A stretch of DNA of 18,671 nt from contig CAKPZX010000034.1 in NCBI GenBank assembly GCA_934215455.1, positions 1 through 18,671 of the forward strand, in the 5' to 3' direction. Positions 14,832 through 18,671 of this stretch are shown here, piece after piece. Within the stretch, counting starts at the first letter, position 1; each line of letters begins with the position of its first letter. The translations under genes and the position numbers were made by a program. Below the pieces are notes generated by a model. The model was not told where the DNA came from. It did not search any database and saw nothing but the letters and a program-made list of their open reading frames with translations. The DNA is from an uncultured Streptococcus sp. Lineage in GTDB: Bacteria; Bacillota; Bacilli; Lactobacillales; Streptococcaceae.

Positions 14832-16316
14832 TTAAAGTCCCAAGTAGTCTTCTACGGCTGCTTGCATGTCTTTGGCTGCCACGCTTGTACGATGGCGAAC
14901 CGGTGCAGTTTCAAGGCCGTCTACAGCCGGTGGCACAGGAACACCTGAGAGTGTGTGTAATTTAGCCAAGGCTTCGAAATCACCAAAACCTGTCTCACCC
15001 GTCACCGCTTCTACTGCCACAACTGGGAATTTATAAGGACTTGCTGTAGAGGCAATGACTGTTTTAGCAGTATCCCCTGTTTGGCTCCGGTATTTTTGAT
15101 AAACGGCTGATGCTACGGCTGTATGAGGGTCTTCGATGTAATCAGACGCTTCATAGACCCGCTTGATCTCTGCAGCAGTTTCTGCTTCATCTGCGTATGC
15201 AGCCGCAAACAAATTTAAGATGTCTGCATCAAAGTTGGACAATTGGTACTGACCTGTTGCAACAAGGCTTTCCATCAACTCTTTGGTCTTTGTGGCATCA
15301 TTGCCTACCAAGTGGAAAATCAAGCGTTCCAAGTTTGAAGAGACCAAAATATCCATCGATGGGCTAGTGGTCACCTTGAACTCACGTTTCTTATCATAGA
15401 CATGTGTTTTGAAGAAGTCTGTCAAGACATTGTTTTCATTTGACGCACAGATCAATTTTCCAACTGGAAGACCGATTTGTTTGGCATAGAAAGCTGCCAA
15501 GATATTTCCAAAGTTTCCTGTTGGAACAGTGAAATTGACCTTTTCTCCCGCTGTGATTTGGCCTGTCTTGACCAATTGCGCATAGGCGTATACGTAATAG
15601 ACAACCTGAGGCACCAAACGGCCAATGTTCATAGAGTTGGCTGATGAGAATTGCATCTTGTTGGCGGCTAATTTTTCACGAAGCGCCACATCATTGAACA
15701 TGTGTTTGACATTGGTTTGGGCATCGTCAAAGTTTCCATCGATCGCGATGACATGGGTATTGTCCCCCGCTTGAGTCGTCATTTGCAATTCTTGCACCTT
15801 GCTAACACCATCTTTTGGATAAAAGACAATGATCTCTGTCCCTGGAACATCGGCAAAACCTGCCATCGCAGCTTTTCCTGTATCTCCAGAAGTCGCCGTC
15901 AAGATGACAATTTTATTTTCCAAACCGTGCTTTTTAGCTGCTGTTGTCATAAAGTAAGGCAAGATCGACAAAGCCATATCTTTAAAGGCAATGGTGGAGC
16001 CGTGGAAGAGTTCCAAATTGTATTGCCCATCGAGTTTGACAAGAGGAGCAATAGCTGGGGTATCAAACTTGCTGTCATAAGCATGAGAAATACAGTAGTC
16101 CAACTCTTCTGCTGTAAAGTCGTCCAAAAAGGCTGACAAAACAAGCTTGGCCACTTCTTGGTAAGAAGCGTCTTTGAGGGTATCAAAATCCAGCTCTACT
16201 TGAGGATAAGAGACTGGAGTAAACAAACCGCCATCTGTCGCCAATCCTTGAAGGATGGCTTGACTAGCTGTTACAGTATTTTTTTCATCTCGTGTTGATT
16301 GGTAAACTAATGTCAT
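14832..16316 (-). CDS. thrC: Threonine synthase
   Basis: This 494-residue PLP enzyme converts O-phospho-L-homoserine to L-threonine. It opens MTLVYQSTRDEKNTVTASQA with LATDGGLFTP, and the PLP lysine is K112 in HGSTIAFKDMAL. The phosphate-binding stretch TATSGDTGKAA and NFGNILAAFYAKQIGLP follow, as in the long bacterial ThrC type. There is no truncation. The start at 16316 is supported by family alignment; AAAGGA lies 11 nt upstream, a rather long spacing. A promoter lies about 33 nt upstream and a hairpin terminator follows, so it is mostly a single-gene unit. No homoserine kinase or dehydrogenase gene is adjacent. Confidence 0.97.
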   Translation of the reverse strand: MTLVYQSTRDEKNTVTASQAILQGLATDGGLFTPVSYPQVELDFDTLKDASYQEVAKLVLSAFLDDFTAEELDYCISHAYDSKFDTPAIAPLVKLDGQYNLELFHGSTIAFKDMALSILPYFMTTAAKKHGLENKIVILTATSGDTGKAAMAGFADVPGTEIIVFYPKDGVSKVQELQMTTQAGDNTHVIAIDGNFDDAQTNVKHMFNDVALREKLAANKMQFSSANSMNIGRLVPQVVYYVYAYAQLVKTGQITAGEKVNFTVPTGNFGNILAAFYAKQIGLPVGKLICASNENNVLTDFFKTHVYDKKREFKVTTSPSMDILVSSNLERLIFHLVGNDATKTKELMESLVATGQYQLSNFDADILNLFAAAYADEAETAAEIKRVYEASDYIEDPHTAVASAVYQKYRSQTGDTAKTVIASTASPYKFPVVAVEAVTGETGFGDFEALAKLHTLSGVPVPPAVDGLETAPVRHRTSVAAKDMQAAVEDYLGL

Positions 16317-16348
16317 GACTGTTTCATTCCTTTACTAGTAGTCTTCTC

Positions 16349-16357
16349 ATTATATCA
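16349..16357 (-). promoter_or_regulatory. thrC promoter (extended -10)
   Basis: On the minus strand TGATATAAT (TATAAT at 16354-16349) is a perfect extended -10; a weak TTAAAT sits 16 nt upstream. Transcription should start near 16342, about 26 nt before the ATG. No riboswitch or attenuator is seen, though the upstream 50 nt contain a short GCCAA/TTGGC repeat. Confidence 0.65.
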
Positions 16358-16423
16358 TAAATGTCAGAAAATTTAACGGCTTTTCGCCAAATCTTGGCAA
16401 AGGTCGGCAAATAGAATCCAGAT

Positions 16424-16460
16424 AAAAGAGAGCAGGCGCAACGATTTTGCCCCTACTCTC
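16424..16460 (-). terminator. hisS terminator
   Basis: A 13-bp stem (16428-16440 with 16448-16460; one G-U pair and one mismatch) with a 7-nt loop is followed on the minus strand by TTTTATC. It starts 37 nt after the hisS stop. Confidence 0.85.
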
Positions 16461-16496
16461 ATGCGAATCTCTTTTACAGGTGTCTGAAAGATTTGA

Positions 16497-17780
16497 TCAA
16501 GCCAATCCCAACTCTGCTAAAACAGATGGGAAGTCTTTCTTCAAGCATTCAAGAGCTACCGTTACTTCTTGACGAGTTTGGTTATTTTTCACAGTAACTT
16601 GACCGCTCTCAACTTCACTACTTCCTAAGGTAATCAAGGCTTTGGCCGCAAAGACATCTGCTGACTTAAATTGTGCCTTGAGTTTGCGTCCAAGATAGTC
16701 ACGTTCTGCCTTGAAGCCTTGGATTCGAAGGGCCTGAACCAAGCTAAGCGCTGCTTCATTGACTTCATCTCCTAGGACAGCGATATAGGCATCTAGACCT
16801 GTTTCGATCGGTAATTCAATGCCTTTCTTTTCAAGAACGAGAAGGATCCGTTCCACACCGATACCAAATCCAAAACCAGCTGTCGCAGGGCCGCCGAAGT
16901 ATTCAACCAAACCATCATAGCGACCACCCGCACAGACTGTCAATTCATTGCCTTCAATTTCTGTAATGAACTCAAAAATCGTGTGGTTGTAGTAATCCAA
17001 GCCACGCACCATATTGGTATCGATGACATAGGCTACCCCTAAGTCTTCTAACATCCGACGAACCGCATCAAAATGCGCTTGGCTTTCTTCATCTAGATAG
17101 TCTAAGATGGAAGGAGCCTGTTCAACCGCGGCCTTGTCTTCTTTTTCTTTTGAATCCAAGACACGAAGCGGATTTTCTTCTAAGCGACGTTGGCTGTCCT
17201 TAGACAATTGGTCCTTCATTGGCAAGAGATAATCAATCAAGGCTTGACGATAAGCCTGACGACTAGCAGGGCTTCCCAAGGTGTTCAAGTGCAAGGTCAC
17301 ATTGTCAATTCCTAATTCTTTCAGGAATTGCGCTGCCATGGCAATGGTTTCGACATCCGTTGCAGGATTGCTCGATCCAAAGCATTCTACCCCAATTTGG
17401 TGGAATTGACGCAAACGACCTGCTTGAGGACGTTCGTAGCGGAACATTGGACCTATGTAATAGAACTTACTTGGTTTTTGTACCTCAGGCGCAAAGAGTT
17501 TATTTTCTACATAGGAGCGGACAACAGGAGCTGTTCCTTCTGGACGAAGCGTGATATGACGGTCTCCCTTGTCATAGAAATCATACATTTCTTTGGTAAC
17601 GATATCTGTCGTATCCCCTACTGAACGGCTGATGACTTCATAATGTTCGAAGATCGGTGTGCGGATTTCATCATAATTGTATCGCGCAAAGACCTTGCGT
17701 GCAAAGCCTTCTACATATTGCCATTTCGCTGAATCGCCAGGAAGGATATCCTGGGTCCCTTTTGGTTTTTGTAATTTCAT
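16497..17780 (-). CDS. hisS: Histidyl-tRNA synthetase
   Basis: This class II aminoacyl-tRNA synthetase (427 aa from the chosen start) charges tRNA-His. It opens [14 protein letters not shown]. Motif 2 is [16 protein letters not shown] (113-128), the histidine-specific [10 protein letters not shown] loop and AGGRYDGL follow in the middle, motif 3 is GFGIGVERI, and the C-terminal anticodon-binding domain (about 330-427) is complete. I chose the ATG at 17780 because AAAGGA is 8 nt upstream; an ATG three codons earlier (17789) has its SD directly abutting it. Streptococcal HisRS is about 429 aa. It has its own promoter and terminator. No T-box precedes it in the 160-nt divergent region shared with the DUF59 gene. 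Confidence 0.97.
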   Translation of the reverse strand: MKLQKPKGTQDILPGDSAKWQYVEGFARKVFARYNYDEIRTPIFEHYEVISRSVGDTTDIVTKEMYDFYDKGDRHITLRPEGTAPVVRSYVENKLFAPEVQKPSKFYYIGPMFRYERPQAGRLRQFHQIGVECFGSSNPATDVETIAMAAQFLKELGIDNVTLHLNTLGSPASRQAYRQALIDYLLPMKDQLSKDSQRRLEENPLRVLDSKEKEDKAAVEQAPSILDYLDEESQAHFDAVRRMLEDLGVAYVIDTNMVRGLDYYNHTIFEFITEIEGNELTVCAGGRYDGLVEYFGGPATAGFGFGIGVERILLVLEKKGIELPIETGLDAYIAVLGDEVNEAALSLVQALRIQGFKAERDYLGRKLKAQFKSADVFAAKALITLGSSEVESGQVTVKNNQTRQEVTVALECLKKDFPSVLAELGLA

Positions 17781-17811
17781 AGCCTTCATCCTTTGTCTTA
17801 CTTTTGCCTCT

Positions 17812-17820
17812 ATTTTACCA
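17812..17820 (-). promoter_or_regulatory. hisS promoter
   Basis: On the minus strand TGGTAAAAT (TAAAAT at 17817-17812, extended -10) lies about 30 nt upstream of the ATG. No convincing -35 is seen. Confidence 0.5.
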
Positions 17821-17890
17821 CAAATTCGAAGAGAAATGGAGGCTGGACCGAATTTCCTTCGTTCGACACGTTCAAATCCTCTTTCTCTTC

Positions 17891-17919
17891 TTGCCTTATC
17901 AGCCGAATTATGAGAAAAT
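17891..17919 (+). promoter_or_regulatory. Promoter of the DUF59 gene
   Basis: TTGCCT (17891-17896), a 17-nt spacer and GAAAAT (17914-17919) with TGA just before it (extended -10). The -10 is weak; the start would be near 17926, 25 nt before the ATG. Confidence 0.45.
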
Positions 17920-17950
17920 GGAAGCCATACTACACTGAAAGGATCTTGCG

Positions 17951-18292
17951 ATGAGAGAGGATATCAAAATCAATGACCGCGCCCTGGCACTAGAGAAGCC
18001 GTTAATCGAAAAATTGGAGCTTGTATTTGATACCGATGTTGAGTTAGATGTCTATAACCTAGGACTGATCTACGAGATCCATCTAGATGAAGCCGGTACT
18101 TGCAAGGTGGTTATGACTTTTACCGATACGGCTTGTAGCTGTGCTGAGAGCCTTCCAATCGAAATCGTCGCTCGCTTAAAAGAAATCGAGGGGATCGAAG
18201 ATGTCAAGGTTGAAGTGACTTGGTCACCCGCTTGGAAAATTACACGAATCAGCCGATACGGGCGCATCGCCCTTGGTCTTCCACCACGATAA
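17951..18292 (+). CDS. MIP18/DUF59 family iron-sulfur assembly-type protein
   Basis: This 113-residue protein is the only clear plus-strand gene. It has the MIP18 (DUF59, PaaD/SufT-like) fold signature: [14 protein letters not shown] (about 36-49), [10 protein letters not shown], and the closing [11 protein letters not shown]. Members help assemble or insert Fe-S clusters. The reactive-Cys motif is unusual: instead of the common T-x-x-GCP stretch it reads [10 protein letters not shown], with Cys-Ser-Cys. The ATG has AAAGGA 7 nt upstream. It is divergent from hisS, has its own promoter and two terminators, and no suf genes are adjacent in the window, so it is an orphan of that pathway here. 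Whether it works in Fe-S assembly is inference from the family. Confidence 0.85.
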   Translation: MREDIKINDRALALEKPLIEKLELVFDTDVELDVYNLGLIYEIHLDEAGTCKVVMTFTDTACSCAESLPIEIVARLKEIEGIEDVKVEVTWSPAWKITRISRYGRIALGLPPR

Positions 18293-18364
18293 CAATCATT
18301 ACCATTTAAGAAACGCAGTCAACTTAATGAAGGAAAGTCTCTTTGGAAATCCAATCCATAATAA

Positions 18365-18412
18365 AAAAACGAGGAACACCAACTCTGCCATCAGAGTTTG
18401 TTCCTCGTTTTT
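18365..18412. terminator. Bidirectional terminator between DUF59 gene and uracil permease
   Basis: A long hairpin with a 12-bp perfect outer stem (AAAAACGAGGAA 18365-18376, TTCCTCGTTTTT 18401-18412) and a 7-bp inner stem (AACTCTG/CAGAGTT, 18381-18398). Both strands end in U-tracts, so it can terminate the two convergent genes. Confidence 0.9.
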
Positions 18413-18417
18413 ATAAT

Positions 18418-18440
18418 GTTTGAATCCATTCAAACTTTTT
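18418..18440 (+). terminator. Second plus-strand terminator
   Basis: A perfect 7-bp stem (GTTTGAA, TCCA loop, TTCAAAC, 18418-18435) is followed by TTTTT on the plus strand. It backs up the bidirectional hairpin for transcripts from the DUF59 gene. Confidence 0.65.
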
Positions 18441-18455
18441 CACTACCAGAATGGA

Positions 18456-18671
18456 CTAAGCCTCGTCAGCTTTTGGTTCTGGAAGGATTTGATACAACAC
18501 AATCCCAAGAATGGTTGACGTTGCGACACCAGTGATTTGAAGACCACCGAGGTCAATCATCAAACCACCGATCCCTGATACCAAGATCACACTTGCAATC
18601 AAGAGATTCTTTTTATTATCAAAATCAATCTTATGTTCAACTAAAATTTTCAAACCGCTAGCAGCGATAAC
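18456..18671 (-). CDS. uraA: Uracil permease (NCS2 family), C-terminal fragment
   Basis: Only the last 71 residues lie in the window; the frame is open to the right edge with IAASGLKILVEHKIDF, which matches the end of NCS2 nucleobase:cation symporters of the UraA/PyrP type, with two hydrophobic segments (about NLLIASVILVSGIGGLMI and TGVATSTILGIVLYQIL) and a short charged tail. It imports uracil across the membrane. The apparent start inside the window (18653) is only an internal TTG; the real start lies outside. The specificity call (uracil rather than xanthine) rests on the similarity of this short tail, so it is probable, not certain. Confidence 0.75.
   Translation of the reverse strand, partial: VIAASGLKILVEHKIDFDNKKNLLIASVILVSGIGGLMIDLGGLQITGVATSTILGIVLYQILPEPKADEA

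Noticed and set aside
16317..16328. Micro-ORF MKQS overlapping the thrC ATG as a leader peptide
   Set aside because: Its SD abuts the ATG with about one base of spacing, it is four codons long and has no Thr codons; most likely chance.
1..18671. CRISPR array, insertion sequence, prophage, tRNA or rRNA genes
   Set aside because: No regular repeats, transposase-like frames, phage genes or tRNA cloverleaf/CCA-type ends were seen; all large frames are housekeeping or metabolic genes.

Overview
This window looks like a piece of chromosome from a viridans-group Streptococcus (mitis/sanguinis/parasanguinis type; species not determinable by eye). The evidence is the protein sequences (PolA, HisRS, ThrC and the MATE protein are recognisably streptococcal), a tryptophan-specific T-box leader in front of the trp operon, and a small RNA with the hallmarks of the CiaR-controlled csRNA family. 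Almost everything is transcribed from the minus strand; the only clear plus-strand gene is a MIP18/DUF59-family gene near the right end.

Layout from right to left (the direction of most transcription): the C-terminal end of a uracil permease (18456-18671); a bidirectional terminator plus a second plus-strand terminator; the DUF59 gene (plus strand, 17951-18292), divergent from hisS; hisS; thrC; a MATE exporter overlapping a HAD phosphatase by 4 nt; a ~97-nt csRNA-like RNA (12711-12807); a marR-DUF1304 pair with tandem palindromic operators at its promoter; a 393-nt trp leader containing a T-box riboswitch; the trp operon trpE-trp(GD)-trpC-trpF-trpB-trpA, compactly overlapped; a GH29 alpha-L-fucosidase; a short transcription unit that encodes a 23-residue peptide and carries an anti-Shine-Dalgarno-like 3' part; polA; and the start of a CoA-binding protein gene.

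Functionally, the trp genes cover every step from chorismate to tryptophan. T-box antitermination by uncharged tRNA-Trp should control them. trpG and trpD are fused in frame into one 524-residue protein, but the junction keeps a Shine-Dalgarno sequence and ATG that could still start free TrpD. The MarR protein probably represses its own two-gene operon. The other metabolic genes look like ordinary housekeeping genes.

The least ordinary parts are non-coding or micro-coding. They are the csRNA-like gene at 12.7-12.8 kb; the locus at 3.23-3.43 kb that may be a dual-function RNA (peptide plus antisense region) and shares a motif with that csRNA; and a 41-codon open frame with three hairpins lying between the T-box terminator and trpE.
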